64,000 nt of DNA, from NCBI RefSeq assembly GCF_013607875.1, contig NZ_VDES01000001.1:724316-788315 (forward strand), read 5' to 3'. This stretch comes from Blastomonas ursincola. GTDB lineage: Bacteria > Pseudomonadota > Alphaproteobacteria > Sphingomonadales > Sphingomonadaceae. This document shows, piece after piece, positions 35,300 through 44,600 of the stretch. The first letter of the stretch is position 1. Every line of letters starts with the position of its first letter. A program made the translations under genes and the position numbers. The notes beneath the pieces were generated by a model. That model worked only from the letters and a program-made list of their open reading frames with translations, was not told where the DNA came from and did not search any database.

Positions 35300-36763
35300 T
35301 CAGACGGCCGCGAGCGCCGCCTCGAACGCGTCGCCAATCGCCGCCATATCGGAATCGAGCTGCGCTTCGGCCGCGTCTCCCAGCGCCGCCAGCGCCACCA
35401 TTTGCGGCATCGAAATCCCGATGCGCAATGTGCCGCGCACCTTGCCCATCATGTCCGGCCCCTGGAAGCGCGCGCACTTGACCGGCTGGCCCAGCCGCAC
35501 GCCCGACTGCATCATCCTCAGCTGGATCGCCGTCGCACCGTCGAAATCGATCGCACGCCCCTCCCCGCTCAGATCCACGGTCGTCAGCGTGCGCATCTCG
35601 ATGGGATGTGCCCCCGCGGATTCGCGATCGGCAAAGGGATATGGCGTCACACGCGTACCGCCGATCCGATCGACCAGCGCCAGCGAGGCACAGCGGAACT
35701 GTTCGACCACCCGCGCGATCGTGTGGAAATCGAGCGCCTGGAATCGCTCCAGCTCGAACAAGGCTGCCGCCAGCCGAACCGTCAGCCCGGCATTGCCGCT
35801 TGTCGGAAGGTTTTCCGCCCCTGCCCAGCTTTCGGGAAGCTCCGCGCGGCGGAAGATCGTGGCCATGCCCTCGCCCAGCGGCGCGATCCGCTGCGCCGTC
35901 GCGCGCGGCACCAGCGCAAAGCCGGCAAAGGGCGGACCACCCATGAACTTGGAACCGGTGAGCAGCACCACCGCGCCGCGCATCAGATAGGCGCTGATCG
36001 CGGGACTCGTGATCCGCGCCTGACAGGCATCGACGACAAAGCCGATCGAGTCGCCAAATTGCGTGATAAGCGCATCGATATCGTCGAGATGCGGCAGGAT
36101 GAGCCCGGTTTTCGATCCATGCACCACATGCAGCAGCGGAAACTTGCCCGCGATCAGCGCACGTTCGATCTCGCTGCGCATCGCAGCCACAATCACCGCG
36201 CTGTCGAACGCCTCGCCGAAACCGTTGCGCACCGACACTTCGGAAAGCGACACGGGCGCGAGACCAGCCACCGGCTGTCCCTTGCTCGTCGGGACACCCA
36301 GCGCCGTCTGGCCAGCGAAATACTGCCCCGCCGCGCTCAGGATGCAGCCGCTGCCCACTTCGTCGGCGCCGAGCAAGACGTTGTGGATGCCCTGTGGCGC
36401 GCGGCCGGCAAACGCCTGGAGCGCGATATATTCCAGGTCCGTGCCCGAGGCGGAGAACGCGACATCCGTCCCCTTGGGCAGACCATAGGCGACCGCGATG
36501 CGATCGCGCAGGACCGAGAGGTGTCCGGCATAATCGGTGCCCACCATGTCCGCGTTCAGCCCATGATCAGCCACGAAATCGCACAGATGGTCGAAGGCGG
36601 GCTGCGAGATATCGTTCGCGGTCGATGACGCATAGGTCACCGTCTGACGCGGGAAGGGAGAGCTGAAATACTTGTTGGTGCCATCGGCATGCGCCGGGAC
36701 GATTCGTTCGTCTCCACCGATCGTGAGCAGATGGCTGACCGTCTTGTGCAATTCCTGTTGCAT
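35300..36763 (-). CDS. PLP-dependent (fold-type I) enzyme of unknown substrate
   Basis: A 487-residue fold-type I PLP-like enzyme. Features consistent with the fold are FSASGTDLEYIALQAF (phosphate-binding region), LLHVVHGSKTGLILP, the cofactor Asp in FVVDACQARI and a probable Schiff-base Lys in LLTGSKFMGGPPFAG. It resembles neither a standard cysteine desulfurase nor an aminotransferase closely. The ATG at 36763 follows the family-like N-terminus MQQELHK. It is divergent from an ATP-grasp gene with about 110 bp between starts; the pairing suggests a small pathway, possibly modifying and ligating an amino acid. The product is unknown. Confidence 0.75.
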   Translation of the reverse strand: MQQELHKTVSHLLTIGGDERIVPAHADGTNKYFSSPFPRQTVTYASSTANDISQPAFDHLCDFVADHGLNADMVGTDYAGHLSVLRDRIAVAYGLPKGTDVAFSASGTDLEYIALQAFAGRAPQGIHNVLLGADEVGSGCILSAAGQYFAGQTALGVPTSKGQPVAGLAPVSLSEVSVRNGFGEAFDSAVIVAAMRSEIERALIAGKFPLLHVVHGSKTGLILPHLDDIDALITQFGDSIGFVVDACQARITSPAISAYLMRGAVVLLTGSKFMGGPPFAGFALVPRATAQRIAPLGEGMATIFRRAELPESWAGAENLPTSGNAGLTVRLAAALFELERFQALDFHTIARVVEQFRCASLALVDRIGGTRVTPYPFADRESAGAHPIEMRTLTTVDLSGEGRAIDFDGATAIQLRMMQSGVRLGQPVKCARFQGPDMMGKVRGTLRIGISMPQMVALAALGDAAEAQLDSDMAAIGDAFEAALAAV

Positions 36764-36873
36764 CAAACTTATCTTTCGCTGCGCCCCCGAAGCGGATAAG
36801 GGCGCGGCTATAGGGGCGCTGGCCATTAAGGCAAGCCGCTTTGGCCCGACGCCCGTCCGCAAACCCAAAGAAA

Positions 36874-37893
36874 GTGCGTTTTGCCGTGAACCAATATCCT
36901 GCCCCGCTGACCATCGATGCGAAGACCCGCGAGACGCTCAAGGTGCTGTTCCTCGCCAAGCACGCGCTGGGCGATGGCTCGCTGCATCCGGAGGACGGCA
37001 ACCATGCCGTGTACCACAATGAGGTGCGCACCATCCTGGAAGGTCTGTTCGACAATCTGCTGGTGGGCAACCAGTACGCGATGCTGTTCGATCCGCCCGA
37101 GGTCGATTTCGTCTTCTCGCTGCTCAACCGCGGCGGCTTCGTGAATTCGGAAATGCTGGTACCGCTGCTGTGCAACCGCAAGGGCCTGCCCTATCTCGGC
37201 GGCAGCCCGATCCTGCGCGGCCTTTCGGACGACAAGCACCTGTCCAAGCTCGTGGCCCGCGCGCGCGGTATCCCGACGGCCGACTGGGCGATCTATCGCA
37301 AGGGCGGCCCGGTCGACGAGAAGCTCTGCCCGATGGCCGAGCGCATGGTGATCAAGCCCAACGCCTCCTCGGCAAGCTGGGGCGTGCGCGACGCAGGCGA
37401 CTGGGCAGGCGTGAAGGACGCGATCGCCGCGATTCACGAGGAAGGCCATGACGCGATCGTCGAGCCGTTCCTGACCGGTAGCGATGTCGAGGTGCCGGTG
37501 GTGACGATGCATGGCCGCCCGCTGATCCTGCCGATGATGCTGTTCGAACAGGCCGATCCGACTCACCTGCGCACCTATTGGGAAAAGCGCGACCTGGTCG
37601 AGCGCGCGAGCAAGTACGAGTTGGTCGATTTCGAAGGCTCGCCGTTCGAGGCAGAGATCGCCGCGCACACCGCCAATCTGGCGCAGGAATTCGTGCCCTT
37701 CGATTATGGCCGCTACGAATTCCGGCTCGATGCCGAAAAGGGCGAGCTGCATTTCCTCGAGGTCAATCTCAACTGCAACCTGTGGAGCCAGAAGGTCTTC
37801 GGCCGCTCCGCCGTGCGCGCCGGCTGGACGCAGGAACAGCTGATCGAGACGATCGTCGCGGAAAGCCTGCGCAGCCACGGGTTGATGGATTGA
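36874..37893 (+). CDS. ATP-grasp ligase-like protein
   Basis: A protein of about 339 residues with the layout of D-Ala-D-Ala-ligase-like ATP-grasp enzymes: N-terminal domain with YHNEVRTILEGLFDNLL, central VIKPNASSASWGV nucleotide-binding strand-loop, AIVEPFLTGSDVEVPVV and the C-terminal metal-binding FLEVNLNCNLWSQKVFG. It would activate a carboxylate as acyl phosphate for amide formation. The GTG at 36874 is the best guess; TTG at 36841 and GTG at 36886 are alternatives. It is divergent from the PLP-enzyme gene. It is not a canonical ddl, since murB/ftsQ neighbours are absent. Confidence 0.75.
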   Translation: MRFAVNQYPAPLTIDAKTRETLKVLFLAKHALGDGSLHPEDGNHAVYHNEVRTILEGLFDNLLVGNQYAMLFDPPEVDFVFSLLNRGGFVNSEMLVPLLCNRKGLPYLGGSPILRGLSDDKHLSKLVARARGIPTADWAIYRKGGPVDEKLCPMAERMVIKPNASSASWGVRDAGDWAGVKDAIAAIHEEGHDAIVEPFLTGSDVEVPVVTMHGRPLILPMMLFEQADPTHLRTYWEKRDLVERASKYELVDFEGSPFEAEIAAHTANLAQEFVPFDYGRYEFRLDAEKGELHFLEVNLNCNLWSQKVFGRSAVRAGWTQEQLIETIVAESLRSHGLMD

Positions 37894-37989
37894 AAATCCT
37901 TTTCGGTTCAAGGTGCCATATGCAATTGAGCCTTGGCACCAAAATGACTATCTAGGCTCCCGGACGCATTGAAGGACGAGGGATTTTCC

Positions 37990-38772
37990 ATGGCTACGTT
38001 TACGCTCCCGGCGAACAGCAAGATCACTGGCAAGGGCCAGGCGTTCAGCGCGAAGACCGGCGGGCGGCTGAAACGTTTCAAGGTCTATCGCTACGATCCC
38101 GACAGCGGTGAGAACCCGCGCTACGACACGTTCGACATCGATCTGGACGATTGCGGGCCGATGGTGCTCGACGCGCTGATCAAGATGAAGTCGGAACAGG
38201 ATTCGACGCTCACCTTCCGCCGCTCGTGCCGCGAGGGCATTTGCGGATCGTGCTCGATGAACATCAACGGCCGAAATGGCCTGGCCTGCACCACCGCGAT
38301 CGAGGACTGCAAGGGCGAGATCCGCATCACCCCGCTGCCGCATATGGACGTCATCAAGGACCTGGTTCCCGATTTCAGCCATTTCTACGCGCAATATGCC
38401 TCGATCCGGCCCTGGCTGCAGACCGTGACGCCGGTGCCCTCGGGCAAGGAGCGGCTGCAGTCGCCCGAGGATCGCGCCAAGCTCGATGGCCTATACGAGT
38501 GCATCCTGTGCGCGTGCTGCTCGACCAGCTGCCCGAGCTATTGGTGGAATTCGGACAAGTTCCTGGGTCCGGCGATCCTGCTCCAGGCCTATCGCTGGCT
38601 GGCCGACAGCCGCGACGAGATGACCGGCGAGCGGCTCGACGAGCTGGAAGACCCCTTCCGCCTCTATCGCTGCCACACCATCATGAACTGCGCGAATGTC
38701 TGCCCCAAGGGCCTGAACCCGGCGCGTGCGATTGCCGAGATCAAGAAGATGGAGGTCGAACGGCACGTCTGA
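37990..38772 (+). CDS. sdhB: Succinate dehydrogenase iron-sulfur subunit
   Basis: A 260-residue complex II subunit passing electrons from SdhA to quinone. The 2Fe-2S ligands are in [21 protein letters not shown]; the two C-terminal clusters are held by [12 protein letters not shown] and [20 protein letters not shown] sits six bases before the ATG at 37990. The usual sdhC, sdhD and sdhA are not next to it in this window, so they must lie elsewhere or be split off. Confidence 0.97.
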   Translation: MATFTLPANSKITGKGQAFSAKTGGRLKRFKVYRYDPDSGENPRYDTFDIDLDDCGPMVLDALIKMKSEQDSTLTFRRSCREGICGSCSMNINGRNGLACTTAIEDCKGEIRITPLPHMDVIKDLVPDFSHFYAQYASIRPWLQTVTPVPSGKERLQSPEDRAKLDGLYECILCACCSTSCPSYWWNSDKFLGPAILLQAYRWLADSRDEMTGERLDELEDPFRLYRCHTIMNCANVCPKGLNPARAIAEIKKMEVERHV

Positions 38773-38814
38773 TCGGTCCATCCGCCGACAGACCCGTTCG
38801 ATACCCCCGCACAG

Positions 38815-39297
38815 GTGGACGCAACCACTCTCGATATGCCCGACGATTTCGCGTTCGGCCCGGACCCCGATCGTCCGGGCTGGATGCGCTGGGCACTGCG
38901 CGAGCAGAACCGCTATAACAGCACGCTTGGGCCGATGTGGGTGATGAAGCGTGACGACGGCATCGTCGTCGTGCGCACGGAGCCTGAGCATCTGCAGGGC
39001 AATCTCGCCAACAACGTCCATGGCGGCGCTATCCTGACTCAGGTCGATATATCGCTGTTCGTCTGCGCGCGGCTGCATGGTGCTCTGCGGCATGGGCCTG
39101 CGGTGACGCTCGATCTCAACAGCCATTTCGTCGGCGCCGGCAAGGTCGGCCAACCGCTCGATGCCGAGGTGGAGATCATCCGCGAAACCGGTCGGTTGAT
39201 GTTCCTGCGCGGGCTGGTGGTGCAGGCGGGAGAAACCGTCTGCGCATTCACCGGCACCATCCGCAAGACCCCTGCACCGCGCGCGAAATCGCAATGA
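38815..39297 (+). CDS. PaaI-family hotdog-fold thioesterase
   Basis: A 160-residue hotdog protein; the family helix and active-site area read NLANNVHGGAILTQVDISLF with the conserved HGG, followed by VTLDLNSHFVGAGKVGQ. It probably hydrolyses an acyl-CoA or aromatic-CoA thioester. The start is uncertain: GTG at 38815 or ATG at 38836, neither with a strong ribosome site. Its stop overlaps the zapE ATG. Confidence 0.85.
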   Translation: MDATTLDMPDDFAFGPDPDRPGWMRWALREQNRYNSTLGPMWVMKRDDGIVVVRTEPEHLQGNLANNVHGGAILTQVDISLFVCARLHGALRHGPAVTLDLNSHFVGAGKVGQPLDAEVEIIRETGRLMFLRGLVVQAGETVCAFTGTIRKTPAPRAKSQ

Positions 39298-40445
39298 CCG
39301 GAACGCTCGCCCGCTACGACAGGATGGTCAGCGCGGGCGAATTGCGACCCGATGCCGATCAGCGCGCCGCTGCCGTGCGGCTGCAGGCGATGCAGGATGC
39401 GCTGGAGGCGGTGCCGCCGCGCGGATCGCTGCTGTGGCGTCTGATGGCGCGCGAGGCCAAGCCCGACCCCGTGCGCGGCCTCTACATGTTCGGCGGGGTG
39501 GGACGCGGCAAATCGATGCTGATGGACCTGTTCTACGAATCGGTCGCGATCAACCGCAAGGTCCGCGTCCATTTCCACGAGTTCATGCAGGACATTCACG
39601 CGCGGCTGCGCGTCGAGCGCGACAAGATGCAGGGCGACCCCATTCCGCCGGTCGCGCGTCAGTTCAGCGATAACTACCGGCTGATCGCATTCGACGAAAT
39701 GGTCGTCAACAACAGCGCCGACGCGATGATCATGTCGCGGCTGTTCACCGCGATCATCGAGGCCGGGGTCACCATCGTCACCACATCGAATCGCCCGCCC
39801 GACGACCTGTACAAGGACGGGCTGAACCGCGAGCATTTCCTCCCCTTTATCGCTCTGATCAAGAACCGGCTCGACGTGCTCTCGCTGAATGGCCCCGTCG
39901 ATTACCGGCTCGAGCGGTTGTCGGGGACCGACACCTGGCATGTGCCCAACGGTCCCGAGGCGACCGCTGCGCTGCGTGCCGCGTTCTTCCGCATGACCGA
40001 TTATTCGCCCGACGATGCCGCGCATGTGCCGAGCGCCGTTGTGCCGATCAGCGGCGGGCGCACGATTCACGTGCCCAAGTCGCTCAAGGGTGTTGCCGTC
40101 TTCTCGTTCAAGAAGTTGTGCGGAGAGGCGCGCGGCGCGCCGGATTATCTCGCCATTGCAAGACGCTATCACACGGTGTTTCTGGTCGGCATCCCGCGCC
40201 TGGGCCCGGAAAACCGCAACGAGGCAGCACGCTTCGTCACGCTGATCGACGCACTGTACGAGATGAAGGTCAAGCTGATCGCCTCGGCCGATGCCGAACC
40301 TGCCGACCTGTATGCCAGCGGCGATGGCCGGTTCGAATTCGACCGGACGATCTCGCGGCTGATGGAAATGCAGTCCGACAGCTATCTGGCTTTGGGGCAT
40401 GGTGCGCGATCGGGCGCAGAGGACCTCGCGACCGCATCGCTGTGA
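39294..40445 (+). CDS. zapE: Cell division protein ZapE (AFG1-like ATPase)
   Basis: A 383-residue AFG1/ZapE-type P-loop ATPase. Walker A is GGVGRGKS at residues 67-74; Walker B is LIAFDEM; sensor-type residues follow in TTSNRPPDDLY. ZapE destabilises FtsZ filaments in E. coli, and mitochondrial AFG1 handles misassembled respiratory subunits; closeness to sdhB is notable in that light. It overlaps the thioesterase gene by 4 bp. Confidence 0.93.
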   Translation: MTGTLARYDRMVSAGELRPDADQRAAAVRLQAMQDALEAVPPRGSLLWRLMAREAKPDPVRGLYMFGGVGRGKSMLMDLFYESVAINRKVRVHFHEFMQDIHARLRVERDKMQGDPIPPVARQFSDNYRLIAFDEMVVNNSADAMIMSRLFTAIIEAGVTIVTTSNRPPDDLYKDGLNREHFLPFIALIKNRLDVLSLNGPVDYRLERLSGTDTWHVPNGPEATAALRAAFFRMTDYSPDDAAHVPSAVVPISGGRTIHVPKSLKGVAVFSFKKLCGEARGAPDYLAIARRYHTVFLVGIPRLGPENRNEAARFVTLIDALYEMKVKLIASADAEPADLYASGDGRFEFDRTISRLMEMQSDSYLALGHGARSGAEDLATASL

Positions 40446-40546
40446 AGCGATCAGTAATGTCGCAAAGCTTTGCAAAACCAACATAAGTTTGCGTCGGCGA
40501 CGCGAACCGGTCTATCAAGGGATGCTTTCCGAACGGAACATCATCC

Positions 40547-42187
40547 ATGCTGAAACGACTGGCCATCGCAACCGGTTGGGCGCGCAGAACGCGGCGCTCC
40601 CCGGCCCTGCGCATCGGGATCGCGATCGCGGCCTTCGCCATCGGCGTGGGCGGGCGGTTGGCGCTCGATGCCTATCTGACCGGCGTGCCCTTCATCACGC
40701 TGTTCGGCGCAATCGTCATCGCCGCATTTTTTGCGGGCTTCTGGCCGGCGATGCTGACAACGGTGCTCGGGGCCATCGCGCTGGAAGTGCTGATCATGCC
40801 AAGCATGGCACTGGCACGATCGCATGATCTCGACTGGCTGCCGATGACCTTTTTCCTGCTCACCAGCCTGATGATCTCGCTAATCATCGAAAGCGTGTTC
40901 CGCGCGCATGACGATCGGCTGGCGGTGGCCGAGGAACTGGCTCGGCTGAATGCCGGGCTGGACGATCTGGTGGCAGAACGCACCGCGCAGCTGGAACAGC
41001 AGGTTGCAGAGCGCCAGATTGCCGAGGCGCGGCTGCACCAGGCAGAAAAGCTCGACGCGATCGGGCATCTTACCGGCGGCATCGCGCATGATTTCAACAA
41101 CATGCTGGCAATCATTACCGGCTCGCTCGATCTGGCCAAGCGGCGGTTAGGCGGCCAGGGCGATGCCCGCATCGTCAGCCATATCGACAATGCCGCCAAT
41201 GCCGCCGACCGCGCCGCAGCGCTGACGCACCGGTTGCTTGCCTATGCGCGCAAGCAGCCGCTCGATCCGCGACGGCTGGATATCAACGCGCTTGTCGGAT
41301 CGGTCCACGCGCTGCTCGAACGGACGCTGGGCGAACAGGTCGTCGTCGAACTGCAGCTCGATGGCGATGTCTGGCCTTGCACGGTCGATCAGACCCAGCT
41401 GGAAACCGCGATCATCAATCTGGCGGTCAACGCGCGCGACGCCATGCCCGATGGCGGCAAGCTGATGATCGAGACGACCAATGTCACGCTCGACGCGGCC
41501 TATGCCGGCCAGCAGGAAGACCTTGCGCCAGGCGATTATGTCCGCATCGCGATCAGCGACACCGGGCTCGGCATGTCGCCCGAGGTACAGGCGCGTGCGC
41601 TCGATCCCTTCTTCACCACCAAGGATGTCGGCAAGGGCACCGGCCTCGGCCTCAGCCAGGTCTATGGTTTCCTCAAGCAGTCGGGCGGGCACCTCAACCT
41701 GTATTCCGAACAGGGCAAGGGCACGACGGTGAAGCTCTACCTGCCGCGCGCGCCCGAGCTGTCCGGAGAGGAAGAGCCCGGCAGCCAGACCGCCATGCGC
41801 TTCACGCCGCCCCAGAACCTCACCGTGCTGGTGGTCGAGGACGATGACGGGGTCCGCGCGATGGCGCGCGCCAGCCTTATCGAACTGGGCTTCATCGTGC
41901 ACGATGTCGACAGCCCGATCGAGGCGGTGCAGCTGATCGAGAATGGCCTGGCAATCGATCTGCTGTTCACCGATGTGGTGATGCCGCACATGAACGGACG
42001 CCAGCTGGCTGACCGGCTGCGCGAGTCCCGGCCCGATCTCAAGGTGCTCTACACCACCGGCTATACCCGCAATGCCATATTGCACAACGGCGTGATCGAC
42101 AGCGATGTCGTGCTGCTGGTCAAACCCTATAGCGTCGACGATCTCGCCAGGAAGATCATCGACGCGCTGGGCCCCTCGATCAACTGA
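40547..42187 (+). CDS. Hybrid sensor histidine kinase with receiver domain
   Basis: A 546-residue membrane kinase. Residues about 23-118 contain four helices of a DUF4118-like sensor (FITLFGAIVIAAFFAGFWPAM); a coiled coil leads to the HisKA-like region with the phospho-acceptor His181 in GGIAHDFNNMLA; the HATPase has AIINLAVNARDAMP and GTGLGLSQV; a C-terminal receiver carries Asp476 in LLFTDVVMPHMNG. The NtrB-like HDFNN box and C-terminal REC are typical of soluble-type hybrid kinases in sphingomonads. Its signal is unknown. It shares its membrane module with the kinase at 26.4 kb. Confidence 0.9.
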   Translation: MLKRLAIATGWARRTRRSPALRIGIAIAAFAIGVGGRLALDAYLTGVPFITLFGAIVIAAFFAGFWPAMLTTVLGAIALEVLIMPSMALARSHDLDWLPMTFFLLTSLMISLIIESVFRAHDDRLAVAEELARLNAGLDDLVAERTAQLEQQVAERQIAEARLHQAEKLDAIGHLTGGIAHDFNNMLAIITGSLDLAKRRLGGQGDARIVSHIDNAANAADRAAALTHRLLAYARKQPLDPRRLDINALVGSVHALLERTLGEQVVVELQLDGDVWPCTVDQTQLETAIINLAVNARDAMPDGGKLMIETTNVTLDAAYAGQQEDLAPGDYVRIAISDTGLGMSPEVQARALDPFFTTKDVGKGTGLGLSQVYGFLKQSGGHLNLYSEQGKGTTVKLYLPRAPELSGEEEPGSQTAMRFTPPQNLTVLVVEDDDGVRAMARASLIELGFIVHDVDSPIEAVQLIENGLAIDLLFTDVVMPHMNGRQLADRLRESRPDLKVLYTTGYTRNAILHNGVIDSDVVLLVKPYSVDDLARKIIDALGPSIN

Positions 42188-42194
42188 CCGCCCG

Positions 42195-43697
42195 TTACAA
42201 TTCGAACCGCACGCCTTGCGCCAGCGGCAGCGCGCGCGAATAGTTCACCGTGCTGGTCTGACGACGCATATACGCCTTCCAGCTGTCCGATCCGGATTCG
42301 CGGCCGCCGCCGGTTTCCTTCTCGCCGCCGAACGCGCCGCCGATTTCCGCGCCTGACGTTCCGATATTGACGTTGGCGATACCGCAATCGCTGCCCGCTG
42401 CCGCAACGAAGCTCTCCGCCTCGCGCAGATCGTTGGTGAAGATCGAGGACGACAGGCCCTGCGTGGCGGCATTGTTGAGCGCGATCGCCTCGTCGAGATC
42501 GTCATAGCGCAGGCAATAGAGGATCGGCGCGAAGGTCTCGCGCAGCATCGGCCCGGTCTGCGCCGACATTTCGACCACTGCGGGGCGGACATACACCCCC
42601 TGGCCCGGCCCCGCGATGCGTTCACCGCCGTGTACCGTGGCACCCGCCGCGCGCGCGTCGGCCAGCGCGTCGCGCATGGCGGCATAGGCGGCGCCATCGA
42701 TCAGCGGCCCTGCCAGATTGGCCGGATCGCGCGGATCCCCGATGGGCAGGCGGGCTGCGGCAGAGATGATGCGCGGCACGAAGCTTTCATAGACCGAGCG
42801 ATGCACGAGCAGCCGCCGCAGCGAGGTGCAGCGCTGTCCGGTGGTTCCCATGAAGCCGAAGGCGCAGCCGGTCAGCGCCAGCTCCATGTCCGCGCTCGGT
42901 GCGACGATCGTCGCGTTGTTGCCGCCCAGCTCCAGCAGGCTGCGTGCAAAGCGCTTCGCCGCAGCCTGGCCGACCGTGCGTCCCATCGCCGTGCTGCCCG
43001 TGGCGGAGATCAGGGCCATGGCGGGATGATCGACCAGGGCAGCACCGGTCGCGCTATCGCCCAGCACCAGCTGCGACAGACCTTCGGGTGCATCGGGACC
43101 AAATTCGCCCGCCACCTTGTCGAACAGCGCCTGCACCGCGATTGCGGTCAGCGGCGTCTTTTCGGACGGCTTCCACACGATGCTGTCACCGCAGACCAGG
43201 GCCAGTGCGGCATTCCAGGCCCAGACGGCCACGGGAAAGTTGAACGCGGTGATGATCGCGACCGGACCCAGCGGATGCCAGGTCTCGCTCATGCGATGGC
43301 CGGGGCGCTCGCTGGCGATGGTCAGCCCATGCAGCTGGCGTGACAGGCCCACAGCGAAATCGCAGATATCGATCATCTCCTGCACCTCGCCCAGCCCCTC
43401 GGACAGCGGTTTGCCGCAATCGAGCGTGACCAGCAGGCCGAGTTCGGTCTTGCGGGCCCGCAACGCGTCGCCGAAACGCCGGACAAGTTCTCCCCGGCGA
43501 GGCGCAGGTACCGAACGCCAATGGGAAAAAGCCGCCAGGGCGCGATCCGCGACAAGGTTGACCTGATCCGCCGAGGCGGGCGTAAAACCGCCGATTGTCA
43601 GGCCGTCTACCGGGCTGAATATCTCCCGATTACCTTCCGGAATGGCCACACCAAAAGTGGAGTAAATATATCCAATATCAACTTTGCTCGGGTTCAT
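42195..43697 (-). CDS. Aldehyde dehydrogenase, ALDH7/aminoadipate-semialdehyde type
   Basis: A 500-residue NAD-dependent dehydrogenase. The catalytic Cys is in GTTGQRCTSLRRL and the general-base Glu in LLELGGNNATIV; ITAFNFPVAVWAWNAA and the C-terminal GGAFGGEKETGGGRESGSD are characteristic of ALDH7A1/L-aminoadipate-semialdehyde (piperideine-6-carboxylate) dehydrogenases of lysine catabolism. The ATG at 43697 has AGAGGA upstream. It is convergent with the hybrid kinase gene, 7 bp apart. Confidence 0.88.
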   Translation of the reverse strand: MNPSKVDIGYIYSTFGVAIPEGNREIFSPVDGLTIGGFTPASADQVNLVADRALAAFSHWRSVPAPRRGELVRRFGDALRARKTELGLLVTLDCGKPLSEGLGEVQEMIDICDFAVGLSRQLHGLTIASERPGHRMSETWHPLGPVAIITAFNFPVAVWAWNAALALVCGDSIVWKPSEKTPLTAIAVQALFDKVAGEFGPDAPEGLSQLVLGDSATGAALVDHPAMALISATGSTAMGRTVGQAAAKRFARSLLELGGNNATIVAPSADMELALTGCAFGFMGTTGQRCTSLRRLLVHRSVYESFVPRIISAAARLPIGDPRDPANLAGPLIDGAAYAAMRDALADARAAGATVHGGERIAGPGQGVYVRPAVVEMSAQTGPMLRETFAPILYCLRYDDLDEAIALNNAATQGLSSSIFTNDLREAESFVAAAGSDCGIANVNIGTSGAEIGGAFGGEKETGGGRESGSDSWKAYMRRQTSTVNYSRALPLAQGVRFEL

Positions 43698-43840
43698 CTT
43701 ATCCTCTGATGTCAATTCTTGATCGGTTTGGATGCGCAAAGTCCCGGAATTCCGCCGCCCTGAGACCATCCGCGTGTAAAGCTATGTAAAAACGTATACG
43801 AGGGGACTCGCCAATTACCGCAAAAACAGGCATTTGCATG

Positions 43841-43856
43841 CTTAACAAGAGTTAAG
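43841..43856. promoter_or_regulatory. Perfect 16-bp palindrome upstream of response-regulator gene
   Basis: CTTAAC-AAGA-GTTAAG lies about 30 bp before the start of the response-regulator gene, in a short AT-rich patch. Position and symmetry fit an operator, perhaps for autoregulation. It also resembles the CtrA half-site TTAA...TTAA but with six rather than seven intervening bases. Confidence 0.45.
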
Positions 43857-43886
43857 ACCAATCCGGGCGCATGTCGGGGGAATTTG

Positions 43887-44600
43887 ATGCGCATCGCAAT
43901 CGCGGATGATGACGCAGGCAGTCTCGCCTTTCTTGAAAACGTTGTCATTGGCATGGGTCATATCTGCGCCAAATTCGGCGACGGAGAAAGGCTGGCGGCT
44001 GCCCTGTTGAGGGATACGTTCGATCTTGTCATGCTGGACTGGAACATGCCTGGCAAGTCCGGTCTGCAGATCGTCGAATGGATGCAGACGACGGTCGAGA
44101 GCCCCCCGCCGGTGATCATGCTGACCGCGCGCACCGCCAAGCGCGACGTCACCGATGCGCTCAATGCCGGGGCCGACGACTATATCTGCAAGCCCGAGGA
44201 GGAAAGCGTGATTGCCGCGCGCATCGCAGCGGTGCTGCGGCGCACGCATGGCGGCGCGACGATGGAAAAGATCGCCGAGTTCGGCGGCTATCGCCTCGAC
44301 CGCATGGCCCAGACGATCCGCCATGATGGCGCCGATATCGTGCTCACCGCCAAGGAATTCGAGCTGGCCGACCTGCTGTTCCGCAACCGCGACCGCACGC
44401 TGTCGCGCGCGTACATCATGGAAACGATCTGGCGCACGAGCGCCGATCTCGCCACGCGCACGCTGGACATGCACATCTCGCGGGTCCGATCGAAGCTCAG
44501 TCTCAAGCCGGAAAACGGTTTTCGCATCTTCACCGTTTTCGGCTATGGCTATCGGCTCGAGACGACTGATCCATCCAAGGACCCTGAAGCAACCGGATGA
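43887..44600 (+). CDS. OmpR-family response regulator
   Basis: A 237-residue two-domain regulator. The receiver has the acidic pocket DDD at 7-9, phospho-acceptor Asp51 in MLDWNMPGKSG and Lys102 in CKPEE; the C-terminal winged helix (about 135-228) reads LTAKEFELADLLFRNRDRTLSRAYIME and RTLDMHISRVRSKL, typical of OmpR/PhoB. Start ATG 43887 after GGGGGAA. Its stop overlaps the LysM/FecR gene (ATGA), and a CHASE2 kinase follows, so all three form one signalling operon. The receiver Cys-rich spacing (YICKPEEESV) is unremarkable. Confidence 0.93.
   Translation: MRIAIADDDAGSLAFLENVVIGMGHICAKFGDGERLAAALLRDTFDLVMLDWNMPGKSGLQIVEWMQTTVESPPPVIMLTARTAKRDVTDALNAGADDYICKPEEESVIAARIAAVLRRTHGGATMEKIAEFGGYRLDRMAQTIRHDGADIVLTAKEFELADLLFRNRDRTLSRAYIMETIWRTSADLATRTLDMHISRVRSKLSLKPENGFRIFTVFGYGYRLETTDPSKDPEATG

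Noticed and set aside
36874-37893. D-alanine-D-alanine ligase ddl
   Set aside because: Only the general ATP-grasp layout fits; ddl normally sits in the mur/fts cluster and key neighbours are absent here.
43841-43856. CtrA-binding site
   Set aside because: The two TTAA half-sites are six bases apart, not the seven of the CtrA consensus; kept only as a generic palindrome.
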